Source: JAAEPI01 sp965212145
GTDB taxonomy: Bacteria; Bacteroidota; Bacteroidia; Cytophagales; Cyclobacteriaceae
Direction: 5' to 3'
DNA: 64,000 nucleotides
NCBI GenBank assembly: GCA_965212145.1
Contig: CBDBUY010000001.1
Coordinates: 62,001-126,000 of the forward strand
Part shown: positions 7,293 through 16,355 of the stretch, piece after piece
Numbering within the stretch: the first letter of the stretch is position 1
How the letters are laid out: every line of letters starts with the position of its first letter
Made by a program: the position numbers and the translations under genes
The notes under the pieces: generated by a model
What the model saw: only the letters and a program-made list of their open reading frames with translations
Told to the model about the DNA's origin: nothing
Databases searched by the model: none

Positions 7293-8399
7293 ATGAAAGT
7301 AGTGATCGTCTTAAATACAGCTTGGAACGCCTACAATTTCCGCGGACTTATAATTAGAAACCTACTTGAAAAGGGAGCAAGAGTTACACTGATATCTCCA
7401 CATGACGATTTCGTGTCCAACCTGGAAAAATGGGGGGTAAAACATCTACCACTTCCCATGGATGCAAGTGGCATAAACCCAATCAATGACTTAAGGTATC
7501 TGAATCAGCTCAAGTCCTTGCTGCGAGCTGAAAAGCCGGACATAATATTATCCTACACAATTAAACCGAACATTTATGGAGCATTGGCTGCACGTAAACT
7601 TAAAATCCCAATCATCTGCAATGTCAGTGGGCTTGGAACAACATTTCTGTGGAAAGGCTGGGTGAAATTAGTAGCTAAAACGTTGTATCGACGAGCTTTC
7701 AAAAACGCAGATTTCATCTTTTTTCAGAATTCCGATGATCGTGAATTAATGACAGAAAGCCTCAACATATCTGAGCTCAACACGGGCCTGGTCCCTGGAT
7801 CCGGAATTGATTTACAGAAGTTTAAGCCATCAGAAACCCCGAAGGAACCAATTACATTTTTAATGATCTCGCGACTTCTTATTGACAAAGGAGTCACCGA
7901 GTTTATTGCAGCGAGCAAACAAGTCAAATTGAAATACCCAGAATGTACCATTCGATTAGTCGGCGCATATGATGCAAGTCACAAACGAAGCATACTTCCA
8001 GAGGATTTCGAAACCATTAAAAAGGGCCGAGATATCGAGTATGTGGGTCAATCTGATGACGTTCGGCCGTTGATTCAGGACGCTCACTTCGTGGTATTGC
8101 CCAGCTATAGAGAGGGTACACCAAGGACCTTACTGGAAGGAGCCGCCATGGGAAAACCGCTAATCGCCTCGGACGTTCCTGGTTGCCGAGAGGTGGTTGT
8201 GGATGGTGTTAATGGTTATTTGTGCCTAAGCCAAGATGCAAATTCGCTAGCTACATCTATGATCCACATGATGGAAATCTCTACAGAGGATCGTGATAAA
8301 ATGGGCGAGGCATCCAGAAAATTGGCAATAGACAAATTTGACGAAGAAATCATTTGGGCACGATATTGGAGGAAGATCACGGAGCTAGTAAGCCCCTGA
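7293..8399 (+). CDS. Glycosyltransferase family 4
   Basis: 368 residues from the ATG at 7293 (MKVVIVLNTAWNAYNFRG). An earlier in-frame ATG at 7266 would add nine residues and lie close to the hflX promoter, so I prefer the second. GT-B fold: N-terminal acceptor domain, then FLMISRLLIDKGVTEFI (start of the nucleotide-sugar domain), EGTPRTLLEGAAMGKP, which contains the retaining-GT4 EX7E motif, and DVPGCREVV. The early NVSGLGTTF stretch is typical of GT4 enzymes that build surface polysaccharide or lipid-linked oligosaccharide. It is the first gene of an export operon, so it likely adds a sugar during exopolysaccharide assembly; the sugar cannot be predicted. Confidence 0.92.
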   Translation: MKVVIVLNTAWNAYNFRGLIIRNLLEKGARVTLISPHDDFVSNLEKWGVKHLPLPMDASGINPINDLRYLNQLKSLLRAEKPDIILSYTIKPNIYGALAARKLKIPIICNVSGLGTTFLWKGWVKLVAKTLYRRAFKNADFIFFQNSDDRELMTESLNISELNTGLVPGSGIDLQKFKPSETPKEPITFLMISRLLIDKGVTEFIAASKQVKLKYPECTIRLVGAYDASHKRSILPEDFETIKKGRDIEYVGQSDDVRPLIQDAHFVVLPSYREGTPRTLLEGAAMGKPLIASDVPGCREVVVDGVNGYLCLSQDANSLATSMIHMMEISTEDRDKMGEASRKLAIDKFDEEIIWARYWRKITELVSP

Positions 8400-8452
8400 T
8401 TTCTTGCTTCATGAGCCTATTTTGCCTTATTTCGCCTATTGAGACTCACTTA

Positions 8453-9304
8453 ATGAAAAATCACACTAAACATCTGTTATTTCTGCTCATAATAGTCTCG
8501 TCAGGTTGCAAAGTTTACAAGCGCGACCTGATGTTTCAATATGATGACAACTTCACTCGTGAAGATCTAGAAGAATCAGTGTATAGAGCTTCCTCTAATT
8601 ACGTAATTGAACCCGGTGACATGCTTACCATGGATTTATTCTCCAATGAAGGAGAGCGACTCATAGATCCTAACCCAGAACTTTCGGGCCTATCCACTGG
8701 TGGATCAGGTCAGAGCAATCAAATTCAATATTTGGTTTTGCAGAACGGCACGGTTAAGCTACCAATCATTGGTGCCATTTCCGTAGTAGGACTGACCATA
8801 GATGAAGCGGAAGAACTACTCGAAGAAGCTTACAATGAGTTTTATGCAGGTTCTTTCGTGAAGCTTGCCCCGGGGAATCGACGAGTGATTGTCTTAGGAT
8901 CTTTCGGAGGTGGTCGCGGAAATGTCGGAGGAGGGCAGGGAGGCGGACAAGGTTTAGTCAGTGGCGTCAATTCAGCGACGACTGGACAAGTGATTCCTTT
9001 GGAAAATGAAAACATGACCATTGCCGAAGTGGTGGCGTTAGCAGGTGGTATTCGGCAGGGGAGCAATTCCTCCACCATAAAACTCATTCGAGGAGAGCTC
9101 AATGAACCAAAAATCTTTGAAATTGACTTGAGTACGATCACTGGAATGCAAAAAACGGCCATGATAGTGGAAAACGGGGATGTCATTTATCTGGAACCAT
9201 GGCGTAGACCTTTCCGTCAATCACTAGCTGAATTGGCTCCATGGATGAGTCTTACCTCAAGTGTAATCGCATTTACGCTACTTATTCAACAATCAGGAAA
9301 ATAG
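8453..9304 (+). CDS. Polysaccharide export lipoprotein, Wza-like
   Basis: 283 residues from the ATG at 8453 (MKNHTKHLLFLLIIVSSGC, lipobox SSGC). Polysaccharide-export domain at about 50-150 (YVIEPGDMLTMDLFS, VLQNGTVKLPIIGAISVVGLTIDEAEELLEE), then a glycine-rich loop (GSFGGGRGNVGGGQGGGQG) and an SLBB-like domain (MTIAEVVALAGGIRQGS). A C-terminal hydrophobic helix (MSLTSSVIAFTLLI) fits the outer-membrane helix of Wza-type channels. It forms the outer-membrane exit for a surface polysaccharide. The stop TAG overlaps the GTG start of the next gene, so the two are probably translationally coupled. Confidence 0.92.
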   Translation: MKNHTKHLLFLLIIVSSGCKVYKRDLMFQYDDNFTREDLEESVYRASSNYVIEPGDMLTMDLFSNEGERLIDPNPELSGLSTGGSGQSNQIQYLVLQNGTVKLPIIGAISVVGLTIDEAEELLEEAYNEFYAGSFVKLAPGNRRVIVLGSFGGGRGNVGGGQGGGQGLVSGVNSATTGQVIPLENENMTIAEVVALAGGIRQGSNSSTIKLIRGELNEPKIFEIDLSTITGMQKTAMIVENGDVIYLEPWRRPFRQSLAELAPWMSLTSSVIAFTLLIQQSGK

Positions 9305-11655
9305 TGGAAGAGCAGATTCAACAAACCGATGGTGGTGACATTCTTTCCACGTTTGATTTTCAGAAATTCAAAGTCATCCTACGGAAGAGCTGGTGGATTA
9401 TTCTGCTATTGCTAATTGGTGGTGGATCCATTGCCTATCTCTACATCCGATACACCAAGCCTGTCTATGAATCTTCATCTATCGTCAAACTAAATGTTGA
9501 AAGTGACGCCTCTATACTAAACATTTCTTCGCCAGCTGTTAAGCAAAATTGGGAGCTCTCTGGGGAGATTGAGTTGTTAAAGTCACGACTATTCTTCGAT
9601 AAAGTAGCTGAGGCAATTGATCTGGATGTTTCTTACTACAAATACGGAAGAGTACTGGACGATGAGCGCTACGAAAGCAGTCCGTTTCAGGTGGATTACC
9701 TTATTAAAAATTCAGGGTATTACAATTCCCCACTGGATCTGATACTGAAGGAAAATGGTTTTTCATTGCCTTGGTTAGATCCCAAAAAAGTATTCCGCTT
9801 TGGTGAAGAAATAAAAACGGACGAATTCAACTTAAGAATCCAAAAAACCCGCCACTTCCGATCTGAGCTTCTGGGAGACTATTACTTCATCATCAGGACT
9901 CGCGACAACATCATTGACTACCTAAAATCGAGAACTTCGGTATTGCCAGAGAGCTTTGCAGCGAAAACTCTCAGAATAAATTTTCAGGAGTACAACCAGC
10001 GGAAAGCCCAGGAACTTGTCCGGGTCATAGACTCCATATACATCTCTTATTCCAAAGCTGCTAAGAATCAAACGATGCAGCAAAAGGTTGCTTTTTTGGA
10101 CGAACGAATCAAGGATACAGAAGAAAAAATGACGGATTTTGAATCCTATTTTCAGGATTTCATTATCGAGTATCGAACGACAAATCTTGGTGAGAACATT
10201 GATCAGACTTTAGTTCAATTAAACATACTCGACTCGGCCCTCAGCAAGCTTAAAAGTGAGCAGGTCTTAGTTGAACTTCTAATAGATGAATTGAAAACAG
10301 AGGAGCCAAGAATGATGAACGAGATCTTCTTGCGACAATTCTCTGAAGTCATCTACGGCATGGTCAAAGACTATGTGTCTAAACTGAATCAGCGTGAAAC
10401 CAGGCTTAGAACGTACAGCGAGAACTCCTACGCCATGAAGCGTTTTGATGCGTCTCTAGAAGACTCCAAAGAAAGACTGATGCTGACATTAGATGCCTAT
10501 CTGGAAAAGATTAAAGAGCGCAGAAGAAATGTCATTTACAGGTTGTCTGTACTGGAGAGTTCACTCTATAAACTTCCCGGTCTTCAAAATGAATATTCAA
10601 AAATGCGACGGTCCTACGGCCAGCAATCAGACTTCATGTCCTCACTACTAAGGGCCAAAATGGAAATCGAGATAACCTTGGCTGGAACAACGGCAGATAT
10701 CATAGTGCTGTCACCTGCATCCTACCCAAGTTTGCCGATTAGACCAAAGAAAACGTTGATTTATGCTTTCAGTCTAGCAGGCGGTTTGGTATTGAGTGTA
10801 TTCTTTGTCTTGATCAGATATTTACTCAATGACAAAATCACCTCCGTTAGTGAATTGGAAAGGCTAATCAACGTGCCGATTCTAGGAAGTGTTCCGTTTT
10901 ATCGTCAAGAGAAATTGCCAATTACCAAGTTGGTCATGACGAAAGACTCTAAATCCGCTTTGAGTGAATCACTCAGGACCATTAGAACAAACATGCAGTT
11001 CATAAATCATGACTCTGAGCGTCAGATTATTTCGGTCACATCTACTGTGTCCGGAGAAGGGAAAACCTTTCTCGGCGTAAATCTGGGGGCCATCATTGCC
11101 ATGTCTGGGAAAAAGGTCTGTATCGTGGATTTGGACATGCGAAAACCCAAAGTTCACCTTGCTTTTAATGGAGACAAAAACGATGAGGGAGTCAGCACTG
11201 TCCTGGCCAAAAAGACCGACCTGAGCAAAGGCATCAGACAGTCGAAACTGGAAAATTTAAACTATCTACCCGCTGGTCCGACTCCTCCAAACCCAAGTGA
11301 ATTGATCATTGGTGAAAGTTTCGATAAGCTACTCAATGATTTGAAGCGGGATTTTGACACGATCATATTGGATACCCCACCTGTCGGATTGGTTACTGAT
11401 GGTATTTTGGTCATGAAGAAGACCAGTCTTCAAATCTATGTGCTTAGAGCTGGTTACAGTAAACGATCTTACGTGAAAACAATAGAGAGTCTGCAGCGTA
11501 CTAACCAATTCAAAAACCTCTCGGTAATTTTTAACTCAGTAAGTAGCGGGGTTGGTTATGGGTACGGATATGGATACGGATACGGATACGGTCATGGATA
11601 CTATGAAGAACCTCCGGCCAGCAGGATTACTGATTCACTGAAAGGCAAGAAATAA
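9304..11655 (+). CDS. Polysaccharide co-polymerase / tyrosine autokinase, Wzc-like
   Basis: 783 residues from the GTG at 9304, whose first base is the last base of the previous stop; an ATG at 9241 would overlap the previous gene by 64 bases and is less likely. Order: Wzz domain with a first membrane helix (SWWIILLLLIGGGSIAYLYI), a long periplasmic coiled coil, GNVR-like segment (SYPSLPIRPKKTLIYAFSLAGG) with the second helix, then a BY-kinase domain: Walker A TVSGEGKTFLG (about 581-591), Walker A' VCIVDLDMRKP (about 605), Walker B TIILDTPPV (about 686). The tail is a Tyr-Gly repeat, the autophosphorylated cluster. Controls polymer length and export with the neighbouring phosphatase. Confidence 0.94.
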   Translation: MEEQIQQTDGGDILSTFDFQKFKVILRKSWWIILLLLIGGGSIAYLYIRYTKPVYESSSIVKLNVESDASILNISSPAVKQNWELSGEIELLKSRLFFDKVAEAIDLDVSYYKYGRVLDDERYESSPFQVDYLIKNSGYYNSPLDLILKENGFSLPWLDPKKVFRFGEEIKTDEFNLRIQKTRHFRSELLGDYYFIIRTRDNIIDYLKSRTSVLPESFAAKTLRINFQEYNQRKAQELVRVIDSIYISYSKAAKNQTMQQKVAFLDERIKDTEEKMTDFESYFQDFIIEYRTTNLGENIDQTLVQLNILDSALSKLKSEQVLVELLIDELKTEEPRMMNEIFLRQFSEVIYGMVKDYVSKLNQRETRLRTYSENSYAMKRFDASLEDSKERLMLTLDAYLEKIKERRRNVIYRLSVLESSLYKLPGLQNEYSKMRRSYGQQSDFMSSLLRAKMEIEITLAGTTADIIVLSPASYPSLPIRPKKTLIYAFSLAGGLVLSVFFVLIRYLLNDKITSVSELERLINVPILGSVPFYRQEKLPITKLVMTKDSKSALSESLRTIRTNMQFINHDSERQIISVTSTVSGEGKTFLGVNLGAIIAMSGKKVCIVDLDMRKPKVHLAFNGDKNDEGVSTVLAKKTDLSKGIRQSKLENLNYLPAGPTPPNPSELIIGESFDKLLNDLKRDFDTIILDTPPVGLVTDGILVMKKTSLQIYVLRAGYSKRSYVKTIESLQRTNQFKNLSVIFNSVSSGVGYGYGYGYGYGYGHGYYEEPPASRITDSLKGKK
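11554..11601 (+). repeat. Hexamer repeat coding the Tyr-Gly tail of the kinase
   Basis: Eight units of the form GGNTAY (one reads GGTCAT) encode G-Y repeats (one G-H). Three consecutive GGATAC units are identical, so unit number could change by slippage and alter the number of phosphorylatable tyrosines. Confidence 0.85.
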
Positions 11656-12368
11656 TGTTTTTCTCATCGAGAAAACCGCTTGAGCTCAAGGTGGACATTC
11701 ATTCACACCTTGTGCCTTCAGTAGACGATGGGGTAAAATCAATCGAAGACGGAATAGCTCTGATCAGGCGATTCAAAGCCTTGGGTTATAAAAAACTTAT
11801 CACCACGCCGCACATATCAGAAAGCTATTATCCCAATTCAGTGGAAAATTTAACCGAGTCATTTCAACAACTCAAATCTGCGGTCATAGCATCGGGCATT
11901 AACATTGAACTGGAGCTGGGTGCGGAATATATGGTCGACGAGCACTTTCTTCATGAGCTCATACCGGCTAAAAAACTCCTGAGTTGGAATGGGTACCTAC
12001 TCATTGAGAGCTCCTTTTTGAATTACCCGATGATTCTGGATGAAGCCATTTTTGAAATTCAAGCATTAGAGCTGATTCCTGTCTATGCTCACCCAGAGAG
12101 ATATTCATATTTTCATGGCGAGTGGGATAAACTTCAGGAATTAAAAAACAGAGGCGTTCATTTACAGATCAACGCCAGTTCACTAATTGGGCATTATGGT
12201 AGCGGCGCTAAAAAAATGGCTATTGGGCTACTGAAGCGGGGCTGGGTTGATTTCATAGGGTCCGATGCGCACAACATGGATCACTTAAAAAATCTGACTA
12301 AAGCTCTAAGTAGTAAATCCCTGAAATATCAGCAAGCGGACGATTTCAGAAACAATCAATTAGTCTGA
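11655..12368 (+). CDS. PHP-family tyrosine-protein phosphatase, CpsB/YwqE-like
   Basis: 237 residues. Manganese-dependent phosphatase that dephosphorylates the tyrosine tail of the cognate BY-kinase. PHP motifs: DIHSHLVPSVDDG (His16, His18), TTPHISESYY, GAEYMVDE, AHPERYSYF and GSDAHNMDHL. The ATG overlaps the kinase stop (TAATG), indicating co-translation. No Wzx flippase or Wzy polymerase gene is present in the window, so the rest of the surface-polysaccharide system is encoded elsewhere. Confidence 0.94.
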   Translation: MFFSSRKPLELKVDIHSHLVPSVDDGVKSIEDGIALIRRFKALGYKKLITTPHISESYYPNSVENLTESFQQLKSAVIASGINIELELGAEYMVDEHFLHELIPAKKLLSWNGYLLIESSFLNYPMILDEAIFEIQALELIPVYAHPERYSYFHGEWDKLQELKNRGVHLQINASSLIGHYGSGAKKMAIGLLKRGWVDFIGSDAHNMDHLKNLTKALSSKSLKYQQADDFRNNQLV

Positions 12369-12461
12369 TTCTGTGGAAAACTTTCCGAAATAAGGTGGCA
12401 TTTTTGCGGTGAAAAAGTGTTTACTTGTTTTTCAACCTTATGGTTGAAACCCGCATTTTTT

Positions 12462-13862
12462 ATGGCTGAAGAATATAAACGTAAGGAAGAGAGGGAGTTG
12501 ATAACTAGGTTTGAAGCCTTCCTTAAAAGTGATGAGAGTTTCTACTTCGACGAAGAAACTTTCATTCAGATCATTTCATACTATGTACGAAATGACAAAA
12601 TAAAGAAGGCCTATAAGGCGTGTCAAGCAGCTCTTGAGCATTTTCCGTTCTCGACGGATTTGACAATGGAGTGTGGTGAAGTATTTGTTAAGAATGATAA
12701 GCCCAATGAAGCCATCGACCTGATCGAAAGCACACTAGCTGTACACCCGAATGATCCCGAGTTATTATTACAGAAGGGATCCATACATACACTGGTTGAA
12801 CAGCAAGAAGAGGCAATCAAATGCTTCGAAGCGGCATTGGAGAATTGGGAAGACAAGGATGAAATTTATGTCAGCATCGGGATGGCTTACCAAGGAATGG
12901 GTAAGTATGAAGAGGCTGCCGAAAACTACAAGTGGGCCATCGACCTGAATATTTTCAACGAAACTGCCCTCTACGAACTAGCATACTGCCTCGATCTGTG
13001 TGGTGAGCTAGAGAGCAGCCTGGGGTATTACCAGAAATTCATTGATCAGGATCCTTATTCCGAATACGCCTGGTACAATCTTGGGATCGTCTACAATAAA
13101 TTAAAAAAGTACAAAGAAGCGGCAGATGCCTACGAGTTTGCTGTAGCTATTGAAGAAGACTTTAGCAGTGCCTATTTCAACTTGGCCAATACGCAGATGA
13201 ATCTAGGGCAGTTTGATAAGGCCCTCTCAAATTATCACAGGACGTATGAGCTGGAGGGGGCGTCCGCAGAGATTTATTGCCACATGGGTGCAGCTTATGA
13301 AAAAATGGAGCACTACGACTTGGCGGTGAAATACTATCAAAAGGCCACCAAACTAGATCAAATGTATCACGAGGCATGGTTTGGAATTGGAGTTTCCCTG
13401 GCACTTCAGGAAAAATGGTATGAAGCGATTCATTTTCTAAACAAGGCTCTCAAAATCGATAACGATAACGGCACCTACTGGAAAACAGTGGCAGATGCTG
13501 AAAATAAGACTGGAAATATTGTTTCCGCTTTGGAAGCCTATACAGAGGCTAGCGAAATGGATCCTGAAAACCCTGTGGTTTGGTTAGACTGGTCAAAGGT
13601 GTATTACGAACAAGGTGAAAACGAAAAGGCTCTTTCAGTTTTGGAAGCCGGGCTTGATGAACTGCCTGATAATTCTGAAATGTACTACAGAGCCGTCGTT
13701 TACCTTATGGCCCAAGGCTCATACAAACATGCGATCACCAAATTAGAAACAGCATTGATTTTGGATTACGATGGTCACAAAGTATTGTTTGACTTTTTTC
13801 CAGACCTTCAGACGCAAAAAGCTCTGTATAGAATTATAGAGAGATACGGTGAATCACAGTAG
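12462..13862 (+). CDS. Tetratricopeptide repeat protein
   Basis: 466 residues from ATG 12462 (MAEEYKRKEERE); an upstream ATG at 12417 would add an implausible MFTCFSTLWLKPAFF. About ten TPR units run from residue about 35 to 440 (for example FVKNDKPNEAIDLIESTLAVHPNDPELLLQKG, AYQGMGKYEEAAENYKWAIDLN given in pieces). No signal peptide, so cytoplasmic scaffold or adaptor. A near-consensus -7 element (CATTTTTG) is at 12399-12406 and an 8-bp hairpin (TTTCAACC / GGTTGAAA, 12430-12449) sits in the leader. Partner unknown; upstream of phosphosulfolactate synthase in the same direction. Confidence 0.9.
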   Translation: MAEEYKRKEERELITRFEAFLKSDESFYFDEETFIQIISYYVRNDKIKKAYKACQAALEHFPFSTDLTMECGEVFVKNDKPNEAIDLIESTLAVHPNDPELLLQKGSIHTLVEQQEEAIKCFEAALENWEDKDEIYVSIGMAYQGMGKYEEAAENYKWAIDLNIFNETALYELAYCLDLCGELESSLGYYQKFIDQDPYSEYAWYNLGIVYNKLKKYKEAADAYEFAVAIEEDFSSAYFNLANTQMNLGQFDKALSNYHRTYELEGASAEIYCHMGAAYEKMEHYDLAVKYYQKATKLDQMYHEAWFGIGVSLALQEKWYEAIHFLNKALKIDNDNGTYWKTVADAENKTGNIVSALEAYTEASEMDPENPVVWLDWSKVYYEQGENEKALSVLEAGLDELPDNSEMYYRAVVYLMAQGSYKHAITKLETALILDYDGHKVLFDFFPDLQTQKALYRIIERYGESQ

Positions 13863-13878
13863 AGTATTTCGAATACCT

Positions 13879-13886
13879 TATTTTTG
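13879..13886 (+). promoter_or_regulatory. -7 promoter element of the phosphosulfolactate synthase gene
   Basis: TATTTTTG followed by CGCG matches TAnnTTTG, 20 bases before the ATG. Confidence 0.55.
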
Positions 13887-13906
13887 CGCGTCTTTTAAAT
13901 CAGCCT

Positions 13907-14662
13907 ATGAACTATACGCTTAACAGTATACCGGAAAGAACATCTAAGCCTCGAGAAGAGGGATTCACCATGGTCATGGACAAAGGCCTGAGTCTCAGAG
14001 AAGTGGAAGATCTTTTAGAAACTGCCGGAAGCCTTTTTGATATTGTGAAATTTGGATGGGCCACATCCTATGTCACACCGAATCTTGCAGAAAAAGTAAA
14101 ACTTTATCAATCTGCAGGAATTCCATGCTATTTCGGTGGAACGCTCTTTGAAGCATTCTACATCCGAAATCAGATGGATGACTACAAGAGAGTTTTGGAA
14201 AAGTACAATCTTGAACACTGCGAAATATCTGACGGGTCTGTGAGCATGGATCACGACCATAAGTGTGAAATCATTTCTGACTTTGCGAAATTGGTCACGG
14301 TACTTTCAGAGGTTGGATCAAAGGATGCTTCCAAAATCATTCCTCCTTATAAGTGGATTGAGCAGATGCAAACGGAGCTTGATGCCGGCGCTTGGAAAGT
14401 TATCGGTGAAGCGCGAGAGGGTGGAAATGTTGGGCTTTTCCGCGACTCGGGGGAAGTGAGACAAGGTCTTGTTGAAGAGATTCTTACCCAGATTCCAAGC
14501 GACAAAATCATATGGGAAGCGCCACAAAAAGCCCAGCAGGTTTGGTTCATCAAACTAAGTGGAGCGAATGTAAACCTTGGCAACATCGCCCCTAATGAAG
14601 TCATTCCACTCGAGACCATCCGACTTGGACTCAGAGGAGACACGTTCGATCATTTCCTATAA
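13907..14662 (+). CDS. comA: Phosphosulfolactate synthase
   Basis: 251 residues, the usual length. Adds sulfite to phosphoenolpyruvate to make (R)-phosphosulfolactate. Family motifs: REEGFTMVMDKGLSL, FDIVKFGWATSYV, YFGGTLFEAF, CEISDGSVSM, KVIGEAREGGNVGLF, IIWEAPQKAQQVWFI, GLRGDTFDHF. In methanogens the enzyme starts coenzyme M synthesis; in bacteria the product can lead to sulfolactate or cysteate. No ComB or ComC homologue is here, so the final product is unknown. Two bases separate its stop from the DUF368 gene, so the two are probably co-transcribed. Confidence 0.93.
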   Translation: MNYTLNSIPERTSKPREEGFTMVMDKGLSLREVEDLLETAGSLFDIVKFGWATSYVTPNLAEKVKLYQSAGIPCYFGGTLFEAFYIRNQMDDYKRVLEKYNLEHCEISDGSVSMDHDHKCEIISDFAKLVTVLSEVGSKDASKIIPPYKWIEQMQTELDAGAWKVIGEAREGGNVGLFRDSGEVRQGLVEEILTQIPSDKIIWEAPQKAQQVWFIKLSGANVNLGNIAPNEVIPLETIRLGLRGDTFDHFL

Positions 14663-14664
14663 GC

Positions 14665-15558
14665 ATGACACAACTTTTCCTTGTACTCAAGGGAATGGCC
14701 ATGGGTGCCGCTAACGTCATACCAGGCGTATCTGGTGGCACCATAGCGTTTATTACGGGAATTTATGAACGACTCATTCATGCATTGAAAAGCATTGACC
14801 TTCAAGCGCTCAAACTATTCTTCACTGGAAGATGGAAAGATTTCGGAGCGCACATCGATTTCCAATTTCTCTTCTGGCTCTTTCTTGGAGTCGGCATCAG
14901 CATTCTGAGCCTTGCCAAGCTTCTCGAATGGGCACTGATCGAAAAAGAAGTACCTACATTGGCTTTCTTCTTTGGACTGATTCTGGCTTCTATCTTAGGA
15001 GTGGGGAGGCAAGTATCAAAATGGAATCCCGCCGTGATCATTAGTTTCATCTTAGGATGCGGAATTGCGATTAGCATCGCTTTCTTGCCACCGGCCACCG
15101 CCAGTGACTCTTTCGTTTACCTTATTCTCTGTGGTGCGGTGGCTGTTTGCAGCATGATTCTCCCCGGCCTTTCTGGATCTTATATTTTGCTTTTAATGGG
15201 AAATTATGCCCTGGTGCTCGGTGCATTGGGCGATTTGAACATAGGCATAATTGCCCCGGTCATGATTGGAGTGCTCATTGGGCTTATTGCGTTTTCCAGG
15301 CTATTGAGTTGGCTTTTCAGCAAATTTAAGGATCAGACGATTTCATTATTAACCGGATTCGTACTCGGGTCCCTGCTCATTATCTGGCCATGGAAAGAAA
15401 CCAAAACCGAAATCATACTGGGCAAGACCAAAGCGATCGGTTATGATTGGATTTTTCCAACCATAGACTCTCAGTTTTTCCTCGCTGTTGGACTGATGCT
15501 CGTTGGGTTTGTCATAGTTTGGTGCCTGGACAAAAGACAGTCTTCAAAGTCCGCATGA
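14665..15558 (+). CDS. DUF368 membrane protein, probable undecaprenyl-phosphate translocase (PopT-like)
   Basis: 297 residues with about eight membrane helices. The N-terminal signature GMAMGAANVIPGVSGGTIAFITGIYE and the second half-motif SMILPGLSGSYILLLMGNY are the paired P-G-V/L-S-G motifs of DUF368. Members of this family were recently shown to recycle the lipid carrier undecaprenyl phosphate across the cytoplasmic membrane for cell-wall and polysaccharide synthesis. Placement near the surface-polysaccharide genes fits this. The specific function in this organism is inferred from the family. Confidence 0.88.
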   Translation: MTQLFLVLKGMAMGAANVIPGVSGGTIAFITGIYERLIHALKSIDLQALKLFFTGRWKDFGAHIDFQFLFWLFLGVGISILSLAKLLEWALIEKEVPTLAFFFGLILASILGVGRQVSKWNPAVIISFILGCGIAISIAFLPPATASDSFVYLILCGAVAVCSMILPGLSGSYILLLMGNYALVLGALGDLNIGIIAPVMIGVLIGLIAFSRLLSWLFSKFKDQTISLLTGFVLGSLLIIWPWKETKTEIILGKTKAIGYDWIFPTIDSQFFLAVGLMLVGFVIVWCLDKRQSSKSA

Positions 15559-15617
15559 CTTGAGATTTTTGATTCAATCTCAACTGGTAAACAGGTCAAT
15601 TTTGGTAGCTTTAAAAA

Positions 15618-16355
15618 ATGGAAAAATTTGGACTTGTAGGCCACCCTCTTGGTCATTCATACTCTAAGAAATTCTTCACTGAAAAATTCTCCCAGCTGGG
15701 TCTGAAAAATCACCGGTATGACCTGTTTGACATGGAGTATCTGAGGGATTTTCCTGCACTTTGGCACAATCATGAGCTACATGGCGTCAATGTGACCGTA
15801 CCTCACAAAGAGAACGTTATAGGATTCATTGACTTGTTGGATTCCAGCGCTCAGAAAGTCGGAGCGGTGAATGTTGTGAAGCGGGAACACGGCAAACTAA
15901 AAGGCTACAACACGGATTATCTTTCGTTCAAAGAAACGCTGGATGACTGGATTCCAGGAAGTATTCAAAATGCGTTAGTGCTCGGGTCTGGTGGATCATC
16001 TAAGGCAGTGCAGGTAGCACTGGATGAGTTGGACATAGACTATGAAGTGGTATCGCGAAAGAAAACCAGCGGCGAACACACGTACCTGAGCCTGAAAAAA
16101 ACACCTGAGATTATTGCTGAAAATAAACTGATCATCAACACGACTCCTTTGGGGACGTATCCTGAAGTGGAAGGCAAAGCGGACATTCCATACGACCAGC
16201 TTACTTCAGAACACTACCTCTACGATTTAGTTTATAACCCCGATGTTTCCGCTTTCCTCGCAGAGGGCCAAAAAGTTGGTGCGAAAATCAAAAACGGTCT
16301 GGAAATGCTGCAATTGCAGGCAGAGAAATCCTGGGAAATCTGGTACAAGAGATAG
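15618..16355 (+). CDS. aroE: Shikimate dehydrogenase
   Basis: 245 residues. Reduces 3-dehydroshikimate to shikimate with NADPH in the pathway to chorismate. N-terminal substrate domain with GHPLGHSYSKKFF, catalytic Lys64 in NVTVPHKENV and Asp100 in GYNTD; NADP domain with LVLGSGGSSKAVQ and the NTTPLG motif. Ends one base before uvrB starts. Feeds the aromatic amino acid operon at 35-39 kb. Confidence 0.96.
   Translation: MEKFGLVGHPLGHSYSKKFFTEKFSQLGLKNHRYDLFDMEYLRDFPALWHNHELHGVNVTVPHKENVIGFIDLLDSSAQKVGAVNVVKREHGKLKGYNTDYLSFKETLDDWIPGSIQNALVLGSGGSSKAVQVALDELDIDYEVVSRKKTSGEHTYLSLKKTPEIIAENKLIINTTPLGTYPEVEGKADIPYDQLTSEHYLYDLVYNPDVSAFLAEGQKVGAKIKNGLEMLQLQAEKSWEIWYKR

Noticed and set aside
12430..12449. 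8-bp hairpin in the leader of the TPR gene as a riboswitch
   Set aside because: A single small stem without other conserved structure; not enough to call a regulatory RNA.
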